This document shows positions 1 to 7,518 of a stretch of DNA of 30,726 bases, one piece after another. Origin of the DNA: a virus. The first letter of the stretch is position 1. Every line of letters begins with the position of its first letter. The notes under the pieces were generated by a model that was given only the letters and a program-made list of their open reading frames with translations, was not told the DNA's origin and did no database searches. The translations under genes and the position numbers were made by a program. The stretch is taken from the IMG/VR virus record IMGVR_UViG_3300028889_000021, positions 1-30,726 of that record; one strand, 5' to 3'.

Positions 1-326
1 TAGGAAGCCATGTAGTTGTTAGCGGTGCCCTGTGTAGAGCTGAGGATCTCTGGACCGGCGCCAGCCCCGAGGGCTGCGCCGTCTGTGACCGGAGTGTCCG
101 GCATCGTAGAGTCGGCATCGAAGCCGACCACACCAGCAGACGGGTCACCGAAGAAGTCGGAGAACGAAGGGGCGACAGCGGCTCCACCGATGTCAGCCCC
201 ACTCATCTGCTCCTGGTACTGCGCCTGCTCGCCATAGCCAGCGTTGGGCAGGCTACGGTTAGCCTCAGAGACGGCCTTGTCGGTCCGCTGCGAGAACTGG
301 CCGGGGCCAGATACTGGAGTACCCAT
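1..326 (-). CDS. Small virion-associated protein, 3' part cut by window edge
   Basis: An open frame runs leftward from an ATG at 326 to the window edge without a stop, so only the N-terminal ~108 residues are visible. They begin MGTPVSGPGQFSQRTDKAVS and are rich in Gly, Ala, Ser and Asp, with Q-rich and proline stretches typical of flexible virion proteins. An AAGGG-type Shine-Dalgarno lies just upstream. It follows the 93-aa gene by 14 bases in the late operon behind the portal gene, where scaffold, internal virion or capsid-accessory genes are usual. I do not recognise the family; the function is unknown. Confidence 0.6.
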   Translation of the reverse strand, partial: MGTPVSGPGQFSQRTDKAVSEANRSLPNAGYGEQAQYQEQMSGADIGGAAVAPSFSDFFGDPSAGVVGFDADSTMPDTPVTDGAALGAGAGPEILSSTQGTANNYMAS

Positions 327-340
327 AACCTACCCTTCGC

Positions 341-622
341 TCATCGAGGCATGTGCTTGTCGGTACCGCGAGTCAGGCTGTTCGGGTCGAACGTGCCGGA
401 CTGCACAGGACCGGTCTTGGTCCAGTCGTTCTTGTTGACTTCCTGGTTGAGTCGATCCGGGCCCATGTTCGCATCCTGCTCGAACATGCTGAGCTCGGGC
501 GCAGCAAGCGCCCCACCCTTCTCGGACTGCCAGACGCCTTCCGGACCGTGGTTACCAGCGAACCAAGGCTCGCCGATCCCACCTTCCTGGCCGGAGCCAG
601 AGTGAACCTGATTCAGTCCCAT
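341..622 (-). CDS. Small Gly/Asn-rich late protein of unknown function
   Basis: This 93-aa protein starts MGLNQVHSGSGQ and is hydrophilic, rich in Gly, Asn, Gln, Glu and Lys, with no membrane segment or cysteine. A strong AAGGAGAT Shine-Dalgarno lies 6-8 bases before the ATG. It stands directly downstream of the portal gene in the same leftward operon. Composition suggests a disordered virion-associated or assembly protein. No family is recognised. Confidence 0.65.
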   Translation of the reverse strand: MGLNQVHSGSGQEGGIGEPWFAGNHGPEGVWQSEKGGALAAPELSMFEQDANMGPDRLNQEVNKNDWTKTGPVQSGTFDPNSLTRGTDKHMPR

Positions 623-634
623 GTGTTGATCTCC

Positions 635-2455
635 TTAGATAGCGGACTGTCGTTGAGTGCGGGCTGACATCTGAGCCTTACCACCGCTCGTCAGACCGCT
701 GAGCAGGGTCATCATATCCATGCCCTGCGCTTGCTGCGGAGCCCCGGGAGGAGCACCGCCTTCAGCCCCCTGCGGCGCCTGTGGGGCGCCTCCGAGGAGT
801 GCCGCCATAGGATCCTGTGGGGCAGCCGCCTGGGCGGGCTGCTCCTTGGGCTTGAAGACTTCAAGGACCGCATCATGTACGGCCTTGCCCTTCTCCCTCA
901 GTTCGATCAGCTTGGCGACCTTCTGGAGTTCAGGGACGGGGTCGAACATACCCTGTGACTGTAGGGCCATCTGCGGGATCGCCGTCATGTAGCCCATGAC
1001 GCCCTGCTTGAGAGCGTCGGTGAACTGCTCGTTGTCGATCTGCTGCTGCATCTGGACTACATCGATGTCCATCGGGAGTTGTCGCTGGAAGAAGTCGCGG
1101 GAGATGAGCTGGTCTCCTCGGAGCTGCAGCAGCCCCACGATAGCTCTAGCTGGATCCTGTCCCGCAGCGAAACCATAAGTGACGTCGACCGTATAATCTC
1201 CGGCGATGTCCTTGCTCGGGATGTAAGACTCCTCGAACGGAGATCCCTGGACTGTTCCACGTATCGTCCTCTTGTGCTCGCCCCACAGCATCTCGTCCAT
1301 CTCGAACGCCAGACCGATAGCGATCCTCAGGGCCTCACCCACGACCTGCTGGCCGGTGGTGATCACCGTGTTGAATCCGCCCATCAGGGCCTGCACGCCA
1401 CGACCGGTGATGATCGAGGCGTCCATGTTGCCAGACCTGGCTTCGGGAGTGCGCGTTCCTACGCGCAACTCCTGTTCGAGGATCTGAGCTTCCTGTAGTG
1501 GAGCCACGTTGTTATTGAGCCCGACTCGCATCACCTTGTCGGGATTGTCTGTACGGATGATCGCATCGTCGCCGAAGGTCATCTTCTGCACGTCCCGAGG
1601 GACGGCGAGCGGGGCGCGAGTGTTCTTCTCCGCAGCCTCAAGGCCGAGCAGAGCCATGCGAGACTTCGCAAGCTGAACCCAGATGGCATCGTCGAAAGCA
1701 CCACGGATCTCGTTGTCGTACCCGGGACGCTTGCCGATCGAGACGAACACCTTCTTGAGGAAGTTGTCCATCCGGTCGATCACCTGGTTGCCGTGCTGAG
1801 GCAGGTACATCACGATCTGATCGCCGTCAACGTACTTGACGACCTCGATCTCCCGCTCCTCCCAGCCTGCTGCCGGGCCACCTCGGTTAGAGGTGTTGTT
1901 GCCCACCAGCACTCGCTGGAGGTGAGGGAACTTGGCGACGAGGTGGATAGCCTCTTCACGCCAGACCTTGGAGTAGCTCTTCAGCCTGCCGAACAGGTCC
2001 CACTCGGGGTAGACGCCCATCGGGTTCTCGACCCGGATGTGCGGCCTCATCGTCTCGAAGTCCGGCTCGATCGTGTAGATCACCATGCCGTAGGTCAGAT
2101 AGTGGTCGGATGCCACGATCTGCTTGCCAGCGTACAGCTTCGACTCACTGAGATACCAGTTAGCGATCTTTGTCTTCTTGGAGTTGAACTGCTTCGCCTT
2201 GTTGGTCGTCATGATCCCGGTCGTGCAGTTCACGCTGGGCATCACGCCCATGACCTCAGCCATGTCGCGTGCAGCGGTGTCGACCAGGTTAGCCACGATA
2301 GGCTTGGGCCATGCCTCAGGCATGGACCCAGGGATGACAGTATCGATGTCGCCACATCGGACATCGTGTACGTCACGATGGCGCTGATCTCTGTCAGTGG
2401 CGGCCCGTCGAAGCGATTCGACCTTACCAAAGATGTTGTCCAGCGTCAGGGCCAT
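635..2455 (-). CDS. Portal protein
   Basis: This 606-aa protein has the size and composition of a phage portal, the dodecameric ring through which DNA enters and leaves the head. An N-terminal segment reads MPEAWPKPIVANLVDTAARD, followed by a mixed alpha/beta central region with the aromatic WYLSES and YPEWD motifs. The C-terminal tail (after about residue 555) is disordered and rich in Ala, Gln and Pro. I chose ATG 2455 because AGGAGG lies 5 bases upstream; a GTG two codons earlier is in frame. Its position next to endolysin and terminase fits. The call rests on length, context and overall resemblance, not on a single diagnostic motif. Confidence 0.8.
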   Translation of the reverse strand: MALTLDNIFGKVESLRRAATDRDQRHRDVHDVRCGDIDTVIPGSMPEAWPKPIVANLVDTAARDMAEVMGVMPSVNCTTGIMTTNKAKQFNSKKTKIANWYLSESKLYAGKQIVASDHYLTYGMVIYTIEPDFETMRPHIRVENPMGVYPEWDLFGRLKSYSKVWREEAIHLVAKFPHLQRVLVGNNTSNRGGPAAGWEEREIEVVKYVDGDQIVMYLPQHGNQVIDRMDNFLKKVFVSIGKRPGYDNEIRGAFDDAIWVQLAKSRMALLGLEAAEKNTRAPLAVPRDVQKMTFGDDAIIRTDNPDKVMRVGLNNNVAPLQEAQILEQELRVGTRTPEARSGNMDASIITGRGVQALMGGFNTVITTGQQVVGEALRIAIGLAFEMDEMLWGEHKRTIRGTVQGSPFEESYIPSKDIAGDYTVDVTYGFAAGQDPARAIVGLLQLRGDQLISRDFFQRQLPMDIDVVQMQQQIDNEQFTDALKQGVMGYMTAIPQMALQSQGMFDPVPELQKVAKLIELREKGKAVHDAVLEVFKPKEQPAQAAAPQDPMAALLGGAPQAPQGAEGGAPPGAPQQAQGMDMMTLLSGLTSGGKAQMSARTQRQSAI

Positions 2456-2469
2456 GTCCACCTCCTAAA

Positions 2470-3249
2470 TCACTTGGGCTGCGCCACCTTGAGGCGCTTC
2501 CACGTTTCGGGGCCGGGGATGCCATCAGCACCCGAGCCGCTCCATCCCTGCTTCTTCTGGAACCAGGTGACAGCCCTCTTGTCCGCCACGGTGAACGTGG
2601 GGCCAGGGCCCTGCTTGTAACCCTTGTAGCCAGCCCGGACGAGAGCCTTGCCCAGCTCTGTGATCAGAGCAGACCGACGTCCCAGCTTGAAGTACGACGC
2701 GCCCGGGAAGGGGGCGTACACCGGCTTCGGCTTAGCGGTGACCGGAGCCTTGGTCGGCTCCAGCTTGCCAGCCTTCACGAGAGCGTAAAGAGCGTCTCCA
2801 GGGCAGGCGGTCGCGTAACCGTCTCTGTGCCCCTTGATCTCCTTACCCGTGCCGTGATCACGGAGATACTGGATCACCTCCTTGATAGCAGTCACAGCCG
2901 CAGACGAGGGGGTAACGACACCCTTCGTCCCGCCCATCCAGAGGATGGCGTAGTGGGTCCGGTTCAGCGGCTGGGAGCCGTTGGCTCCGGTCCGCTTGCC
3001 TAGACCACGACCCTCGAAGATCACACCGTGGTTACACACCGCCCAGTTGTAGGCGACATCGGAGTAGCCCTCGGCGGTGTTCGCCAGATGGGATGCTCGG
3101 ATAGCCTTCCATCGGTCGTCGCACTTGGAGTGCTCGACCTCTGGGACCGAGGTACCTTCGTAGTGGATCTTCACCCCCTTGACGGGGTCTGTCTGGCTGG
3201 GCGCCGCCGAAGCGGGCCAGCCGAGAGTCTTACGGGATACGTACTGCAT
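2470..3249 (-). CDS. Endolysin: N-acetylmuramoyl-L-alanine amidase (PGRP/amidase_2) with C-terminal cell-wall-binding domain
   Basis: The protein should cleave the bond between N-acetylmuramic acid and L-alanine in peptidoglycan at the end of infection. The N-terminal ~165 residues show the PGRP/amidase_2 pattern: a first zinc-ligand His in GVKIHYEGTS and a second His and Cys in GHRDGYATACPG. After a Lys/Pro-rich linker, the C-terminal ~75 residues resemble a peptidoglycan-binding module, ending in DGIPGPETWKRLK. The start is uncertain: ATG 3249 overlaps the terminase stop as TGATG and gives MQYVSRKTLGW; ATG 3264 is also in frame. It lies unusually between terminase and portal, away from the holin at 23957-24133. 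Confidence 0.9.
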   Translation of the reverse strand: MQYVSRKTLGWPASAAPSQTDPVKGVKIHYEGTSVPEVEHSKCDDRWKAIRASHLANTAEGYSDVAYNWAVCNHGVIFEGRGLGKRTGANGSQPLNRTHYAILWMGGTKGVVTPSSAAVTAIKEVIQYLRDHGTGKEIKGHRDGYATACPGDALYALVKAGKLEPTKAPVTAKPKPVYAPFPGASYFKLGRRSALITELGKALVRAGYKGYKQGPGPTFTVADKRAVTWFQKKQGWSGSGADGIPGPETWKRLKVAQPK

Positions 3250-5126
3250 CAGGTTTGCCACCATTCTTGTTGTATGTTCTGGCCGAGGTAGTCCAGATCG
3301 ATGGTCACTTGCTTGCGCTTGTCGTTCTCCGAGTGGTAGGAGTTGTTGACGTGGAACACAGACTCGATGTCGTTGACCAGCTCACGGGCCCGCGTCTCAG
3401 CGAACCACAGGGCCATCACCGTGTCCTGCTTGGCCTTGGTCTGGGGGAACCAGGTAACGAGCTGTTCGACGAGGGCTTTGGTGCCCTCGTTCTGGGAGCG
3501 GGAGGGGAGCCGGATCAGACCCCTGTCCTCCAGCGCACCGTCGAACAGCATGCTCATCGATGCGACGCCGAAGTCGGCGTCGTTCTTGTTGTTGCCTGTG
3601 AAGTGCTCTTTGAGGATCGTGCCACGGCTGCCGAGGAAGTTCCTCAGGTCACGGTTCTGCGTGACCATCAGGTTCATCGCGTTCTTCTCGATGACCCACT
3701 CGTGCATGTGGTACTTGACGGTCCAGTCCTTCAGCTTGTCGAAGAGGTCGTCCGGCTTCTGGTTGGGGGCAGTCCATACATCAAGGACATACCGCATCCC
3801 GGACATTCGATCAACGCCAAGTACGACGGCGGCAGCATGGCCTGTGATGGCAGGGTCGAAGCCCCCCACCACATAGAGTCCGTCCATGCCGTGGGGTCGA
3901 TGTCCTGGGGCGCCTGGGGACATGAGTCCAGCAGCTCGCATCCCGTCGATACTAGCTGCCACCTTGTTGGCCGGGAAGATCGCATCTTCAACCACCTGCT
4001 CCTGCTGGTAGACCATCTTCCAGTTCTGGGCCGACGACGTTGCGCGTCGTCGTGCTAGCGACCTGCCTGAGTGCCAGGGGTAGAGTCCGTCTGCGTTCGC
4101 CTCCACCAGTCGTCTTGCTCCGAGCGAGACCGGGGGTCGGTTGGTGACGGGTGCGAGAACAACCCAGTCGTCTGGAGACTCAGCGAACTCCAGTACGGCT
4201 GGTTGGGTGAGATAGGTCCAAGGACTCTCTTCGTCCTGGCCATACCACTCTGGCTTCTGGATCTCGGAGTAGAGTTCGACTGGCGCAAGGCGCGTTCCAA
4301 CGAGGAGTAGAACTCCTCCAGGATACGAAAGCCGGTTGATGACCTCTCGCTGGATCCAGTCGATCTGCTTCTCGAACTCATGAGCGTTCTTACCTGTCAC
4401 TGTGTCGTCGAGGATGATGAGGTCAGCTCGGTTACCGTAGATCTGACCGTTCATGCCCAGAGCCTGCACGGTAGGCGTAGCCTCACCGGAGTCTCGGGCT
4501 TCTGCGTTCACGTAGATAGAGTCGGCGGTCCACGACGCGCTGTTCGCGTCGAACCCGCCCTCAGGGGCGAAGTCGTGCTGGAGCTTCTTGTAGGCAGGGT
4601 TCGCACCGGCGAGACGATCCTTGATCGCCCGGAGGAACCGCTTAGCCATCTCCTGGGTCTGTGACACGATGATGATACGGATGTTCGGGTCTTGGCAGAT
4701 CCGCCACGTCGTATAGTTCACCGTGATGGTTGTGGACTTCGCATGCTCCGGAGGAGTGTTCACGATGATCATACCGGGGTCACCCGGCTTGTAGATCTGA
4801 TTCGGGTGGAGGTCGCGTGGTTCGCGACCCTCCAGAACGTCGTACCACTGAAGCTGGTGACCGAAGAGCTTGGTGTCCAGGTACTCCTCACAGAACTCGG
4901 GGAAGTCTGGTACGTCCTTCTTCCCCGCTTCCGAACCAGCGGTCTCCATGAGACGGAGTCTGTTGTACTCAGCTCGGAAGTCCTTGTCGGACTCTCGGTA
5001 GTACTGAACAGCCTGCTTGGTGATACCCAGGTCGGAGATAGCCTTAGCTACAGGGATACCGTTCCTGAGGTACGTGAGGATGGTGTCCTTCTTCTCACGG
5101 ACACTCCTGTTAACAGGTCTAGCCAC
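3249..5126 (-). CDS. Terminase large subunit (ATPase and nuclease)
   Basis: This 625-aa protein powers DNA packaging and cuts the concatemer. Residues ~10-45 look like a helix-turn-helix. The ATPase has a deviant Walker A, NTPPEHAKST (about 123-132), and a Walker B, LIILDD (236-241). The C-terminal RNase H-like nuclease begins around the acidic residue in GGFDPAITG (421-429). The start is GTG 5126, with GGAGG four bases upstream. No small-terminase gene is visible next to it; the N-terminal HTH may take part of that role. It is the first gene of the leftward late operon after the 1.8-kb non-coding region. Confidence 0.93.
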   Translation of the reverse strand: MARPVNRSVREKKDTILTYLRNGIPVAKAISDLGITKQAVQYYRESDKDFRAEYNRLRLMETAGSEAGKKDVPDFPEFCEEYLDTKLFGHQLQWYDVLEGREPRDLHPNQIYKPGDPGMIIVNTPPEHAKSTTITVNYTTWRICQDPNIRIIIVSQTQEMAKRFLRAIKDRLAGANPAYKKLQHDFAPEGGFDANSASWTADSIYVNAEARDSGEATPTVQALGMNGQIYGNRADLIILDDTVTGKNAHEFEKQIDWIQREVINRLSYPGGVLLLVGTRLAPVELYSEIQKPEWYGQDEESPWTYLTQPAVLEFAESPDDWVVLAPVTNRPPVSLGARRLVEANADGLYPWHSGRSLARRRATSSAQNWKMVYQQEQVVEDAIFPANKVAASIDGMRAAGLMSPGAPGHRPHGMDGLYVVGGFDPAITGHAAAVVLGVDRMSGMRYVLDVWTAPNQKPDDLFDKLKDWTVKYHMHEWVIEKNAMNLMVTQNRDLRNFLGSRGTILKEHFTGNNKNDADFGVASMSMLFDGALEDRGLIRLPSRSQNEGTKALVEQLVTWFPQTKAKQDTVMALWFAETRARELVNDIESVFHVNNSYHSENDKRKQVTIDLDYLGQNIQQEWWQT

Positions 5127-5162
5127 TTGTCCTCCTATGCCTGATCCTCTTGACCCTTTGAC

Positions 5163-5187
5163 GCTCCCCGGCCACAGGGCCGGGAGC
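5163..5187. terminator. GC-rich hairpin upstream of terminase
   Basis: GCTCCC and GGCC pair with GGCC and GGGAGC around an ACAG loop, with one bulged C at 5169. There is no U-run on either strand, so it could be a terminator-like or leader hairpin of the leftward late transcript. Confidence 0.4.
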
Positions 5188-5251
5188 TGACCAGCGGGGA
5201 GAGGTTCCGCGAACGGAGTGAGAGGCTAGTAGATACTGTTAGACACTGTAG

Positions 5252-5273
5252 GGGCAGCCTTGAAGGGCTGCCC
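5252..5273. terminator. Perfect 8-bp hairpin
   Basis: GGGCAGCC (5252-5259) pairs perfectly with GGCTGCCC (5266-5273) around a six-base loop. It resembles an intrinsic terminator stem without a U-tail and may insulate the divergent transcripts. Confidence 0.4.
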
Positions 5274-5678
5274 TCCTGTGGTGCTCTCCAGTGGACTCCA
5301 GCGAACCGCTTCGCAGGTTCAATGGTTACATATATAGAGAGGGGGCCGACCGGGCCTGACGGACAGGGTCGTTACCAAACCTTTACCAAACTACTTCGGA
5401 GCGTAGTCACAGACCGGGGTCTTGGTCTACAGAGCGTGACGGTAGGGCAAGTTTTATGGCACATTTCTAGGGGGTCTCACACACTACCCCCGTGGCAGGG
5501 TTTAACAACCCCGGGTCCGATTCGTGGGCCTCCGTCCCTCATGTCCGATCCGTCCGGATGGTCATGGTGCGCACCAGATGGGCATGGTGGGGGATGGTGT
5601 GGGCAGGATGGGCCGAGATCCTCCGAGATCATGTGATATGTACTGATAGGCCACGCTATGTGTATGTATGGGCACAGA

Positions 5679-5697
5679 TTGTCCACGATGTGGATAG
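5679..5697. promoter_or_regulatory. Inverted pair of DnaA-like boxes
   Basis: TTGTCCAC at 5679-5686 faces TGTGGATAG at 5689-5697, whose complement is CTATCCACA. Both match the actinobacterial DnaA-box pattern TTGTCCACA with one or two differences and are two bases apart in opposite orientation. They lie in a GT-rich, locally unusual stretch without genes, as expected for a replication origin. Only this pair was found, so an origin is tentative. Confidence 0.4.
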
Positions 5698-5747
5698 TTT
5701 GCCCATGTTTGGGGTGGGGGACTATGTCCTGTCATGGTGGTGTGTGT

Positions 5748-5781
5748 ATGTCATGACATTGTTGTACCATGGTTTGTACCA
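5748..5781. repeat. 12-bp palindrome and tandem 8-bp direct repeats
   Basis: ATGTCATGACAT (5748-5759) is a perfect palindrome. Directly after it TTGTACCA occurs at 5762-5769 and 5774-5781, one helical turn (12 bp) apart. Together they could be a protein-binding cluster in the presumed origin or control region. Confidence 0.45.
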
Positions 5782-6034
5782 CACACACGTGTAGGTATAG
5801 GGAACGTGCGCACACGCGTACACGTAGGGCTGTGGTGCGATAGCAAACGAAGGAAACACACCGCTACACCATGAGAATCCACGGATGTTTGGCTGATCGA
5901 CCTTGGATTGTGAGGGCACGCGGCAGGCGTGCCTTGGATGTGCGGACTTCTGTACAGAACGTACGATCTCTGGGTGTGCACAACCTCTCCCCGCCCCGAC
6001 CTGGCAGTCCCATGATTCTTTGGGGAATCTGGGC

Positions 6035-6076
6035 GTTTGCTGGGGGTGCCACACCTGCAAACTTAGGTCTACCTAA
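6035..6076. promoter_or_regulatory. Nested inverted repeat followed by 14-bp operator-like palindrome
   Basis: GTTTGC (6035-6040) pairs with GCAAAC (6057-6062), with inner GGTG/CACC. One base later TTAGGT-CT-ACCTAA (6063-6076) forms a perfect inverted repeat. The second element has the form of a dimeric repressor operator. No regulator can be assigned to it. Confidence 0.4.
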
Positions 6077-6206
6077 CCATGCTCTGACCTGCGATGCTTG
6101 ACCGAACCAGTGCAAAGGGTGTCTCTGGTGTTCAGCAAGACGGCCCGCCGGAACGGGGGCCGAGATCCTAGACAACTCCAGAGCACGTGTGAGACAGTCG
6201 AGCCAT

Positions 6207-6224
6207 CGCCCTCTTCGGAGGGCG
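6207..6224. other. UUCG-capped hairpin
   Basis: CGCCCTC and GAGGGCG form 7 bp around TTCG. The same UUCG-capped GC design recurs in this window at 7447-7460, 17824-17843 and 23437-23458. No U-tail follows. Confidence 0.35.
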
Positions 6225-6563
6225 TCACTGGGGCCACAAAGGCCGCTGGTGCGGGGACTGAGCCAGACACCCTTCGGGGCTAAAACGAGGCTCACAAGCG
6301 CACACACAGCGCCCTAGGCGCCACCCCATCTGGGGCAGGGCTTGACAAGCCTCACAGACTCTGGAACAGTCAGGGTCAGCACAACGAACGAGATCCCGGC
6401 GAGGGGTGGCTTAGCCTATACGGCGAAGCACTCAGCCGCTCACAGGGGTTGGGTGGGACCTTCCTGAAAGCCTGTAACAGGCCGGAGGGCCTGCGGTGAA
6501 CGTTACTCGGGGTCATAACTCGGGGACGGGACAGCATCCGCAGGAGTCGGAGAACACCAGGGC

Positions 6564-6584
6564 TGATCTTTGAGAACTCAATAG
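6564..6584 (+). promoter_or_regulatory. boxA-like antitermination element of actinobacterial rRNA type
   Basis: TGATCTTTGAGAACTCAATAG closely resembles the boxA of actinobacterial rRNA leaders, the RNA site bound by NusB/NusE that makes RNA polymerase resist termination. It lies on the plus strand ~340 bases before the first early gene, in a leader followed by several strong hairpins. The match is from memory of rRNA leader sequences. Its use by the phage is an inference. Confidence 0.7.
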
Positions 6585-6744
6585 GGAGCAGTGTGTGAGC
6601 TGAACGGCTCGCCGCTAGGGCGTCAGCACATGCTTGACATGTGCCACGTCGCTCAGCTGGACTCCAGGGTGTACCCCAGAGGCGGCTGACACCGAACGCG
6701 GTCTAGTAGGTTCACACATAGTCCAATTCCCTGTAAGAGCCATC

Positions 6745-6842
6745 GGCTACAGGTGGGGGTGTGCCCCCGAGACGACGAACGGCAGACTCTTTGGGTCGCC
6801 CCCCGAGCGTACGAACGCACACCATCTGTCCCACCTGTAGCC
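6745..6842 (+). other. Large hairpin in the early-operon leader
   Basis: A perfect 13-bp stem joins 6745-6757 (GGCTACAGGTGGG) to 6830-6842. A second 7-bp stem, GGTGTGC/GCACACC (6758-6764 with 6817-6823), continues it after a six-base bulge, leaving a ~52-base loop. It is too long and lacks the U-tail of an intrinsic terminator. It may be a folded leader or processing site downstream of boxA. Confidence 0.55.
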
Positions 6843-6846
6843 TCTT

Positions 6847-6885
6847 GGCTCCGCAGGGACACCGCTTATGCGGTGTCTCAGAGCC
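6847..6885 (+). other. Nested hairpin just before first early gene
   Basis: GACACCGC and GCGGTGTC (6858-6877) form a perfect 8-bp hairpin with a TTAT loop. It is enclosed by GGCTC/GAGCC (6847-6851 with 6881-6885). It stands 40 bases before the first early ATG and could protect the mRNA 5' end or regulate translation. Confidence 0.5.
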
Positions 6886-6924
6886 TGCAACCTTGTTGCT
6901 GGGCGAGAGATGAAGGAGAAGATC

Positions 6925-7131
6925 ATGCAATACACAGTGATCACCCTCGTGGACGGTGACCGAGTGGCCACCAACAGGTTCGTCCTGGTGGAGCACCTCG
7001 CATACCACACCGGACTGATCGGTGTGGACCTGATCGAATTCGAGCACTCTCTGAAGACGACAGGCCAGGCCATGCACGTCCAGCGTGACGCTGACGGCGT
7101 CACGGTTGTCATCGCACACGAGGAGATCTGA
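6925..7131 (+). CDS. Early protein of unknown function (68 aa)
   Basis: First gene of the rightward early operon. It starts at ATG 6925 behind AAGGAGAA (MQYTVITLVDGDRVATNRFV) and reads as a small soluble alpha/beta protein with alternating hydrophobic residues, no cysteine and no membrane segment. The longer in-frame start at 6868 would lie inside the leader hairpin region and lacks a ribosome site. Such first early genes often act on the host, but no family is recognised. Confidence 0.75.
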   Translation: MQYTVITLVDGDRVATNRFVLVEHLAYHTGLIGVDLIEFEHSLKTTGQAMHVQRDADGVTVVIAHEEI

Positions 7132-7133
7132 TC

Positions 7134-7283
7134 ATGGTCAACGTGCTTCACGTCGCCACCAGCGTTACCGGCGTCACCGTAGGACTCCGTAAGGACGGCT
7201 CTCGGGCCGTCCTGTACGACGACACCGACTACATCAAGTGGTTCAGCGCCGAGGAGTTCAGCAGCACGTTCGAGGTGGTCTGA
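7134..7283 (+). CDS. Small early protein of unknown function (49 aa)
   Basis: This 49-aa frame (MVNVLHVATSVTGVTVGLRK) begins two bases after the previous stop, behind GAGGAGAT. It ends in a TGATG overlap with the next gene. Codon use matches its neighbours and tight coupling supports it as real. It looks like a small beta-rich protein. No family is recognised. Confidence 0.7.
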   Translation: MVNVLHVATSVTGVTVGLRKDGSRAVLYDDTDYIKWFSAEEFSSTFEVV

Positions 7284-7438
7284 TGGATCAGACAGCCAAG
7301 ATGATCCTCGGCGCCGTTCTCGGCACCGGGATCGGCACTGTGATCGCTATCGCGTTCATGTGGTGGCTGATCGAGTGGAACAGCAGGCGAGACTTGCGTA
7401 AGCGGGTCGAACGAGTGAAGAGTGAGTGGTACGACTAA
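7283..7438 (+). CDS. Small single-span membrane protein
   Basis: This 51-aa protein starts at ATG 7283, overlapping the previous stop (TGATG). It has one clear membrane helix, about residues 7-28 (ILGAVLGTGIGTVIAIAFMW), then a charged Arg/Lys-rich cytoplasmic tail. The far upstream GTG at 7238 would overlap the preceding gene and is less likely. Its TAA stop lies inside the outer stem of the hammerhead ribozyme that follows, so cleavage would leave the whole coding sequence on the upstream RNA. Its role, perhaps superinfection exclusion or host interaction, is unknown. Confidence 0.75.
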   Translation: MDQTAKMILGAVLGTGIGTVIAIAFMWWLIEWNSRRDLRKRVERVKSEWYD

Positions 7439-7495
7439 GGACGAAACGCCCTTCGGGGCGTCTGCGGGTAACAGCCCGTACTGATGAGTCCAGTC
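7433..7495 (+). ncRNA. Type II hammerhead self-cleaving ribozyme
   Basis: All conserved parts are present in the circular order expected of a type II hammerhead, whose stem II is the open one. Stem II is GGAC (7439-7442) with GTCC (7488-7491), extended by GACT/AGTC (7433-7436 with 7492-7495) past an AA bulge. The core GAAA is at 7443-7446. Stem III is CGCCC/GGGCG with a TTCG loop (7447-7460). The cleavage triplet ends T7461-C7462. Stem I is TGCGGG/CCCGTA with loop TAACAG (7463-7480), and the core CTGATGA is at 7481-7487. Cleavage is predicted after C7462. It fills the spacer between two early genes. Confidence 0.93.
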
Positions 7496-7518
7496 TGACT
7501 CAGGGGAAGGACAACGTC

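Larger units (their letters stand above)
5127..6924. other. Large intergenic region between the divergent late and early operons
   Basis: About 1.8 kb separates the terminase start from the first rightward gene. Open frames here are short, overlap on both strands, and lack ribosome binding sites and normal codon bias, so I treat the stretch as non-coding. It holds GC hairpins near 5163-5273, a TATATA stretch at 5331, a GT-rich stretch around 5560-5820 with DnaA-like boxes and short repeats, inverted repeats at 6035-6076, a UUCG hairpin at 6207-6224, a boxA-like element at 6564-6584 and large hairpins from 6745 to 6885. It probably contains divergent promoters and perhaps an origin or packaging site. 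Confidence 0.75.

Noticed and set aside
1793-2620. Long plus-strand frame opposite the portal gene
   Set aside because: A shadow of the high-GC portal and endolysin genes; no ribosome site and no recognisable protein.
5322-5686. Overlapping frames on both strands in the GT-rich stretch
   Set aside because: Low-complexity translation, no ribosome sites, no neighbours in phase; explained by composition.
5871-6101. 76-aa plus-strand open frame in the intergenic region
   Set aside because: No ribosome binding site, unusual composition, and it overlaps inverted repeats and other frames; probably non-coding.
6634-6840. 68-aa plus-strand frame over the leader hairpins
   Set aside because: It lies across strong RNA stems and ends before the first gene without a ribosome site.
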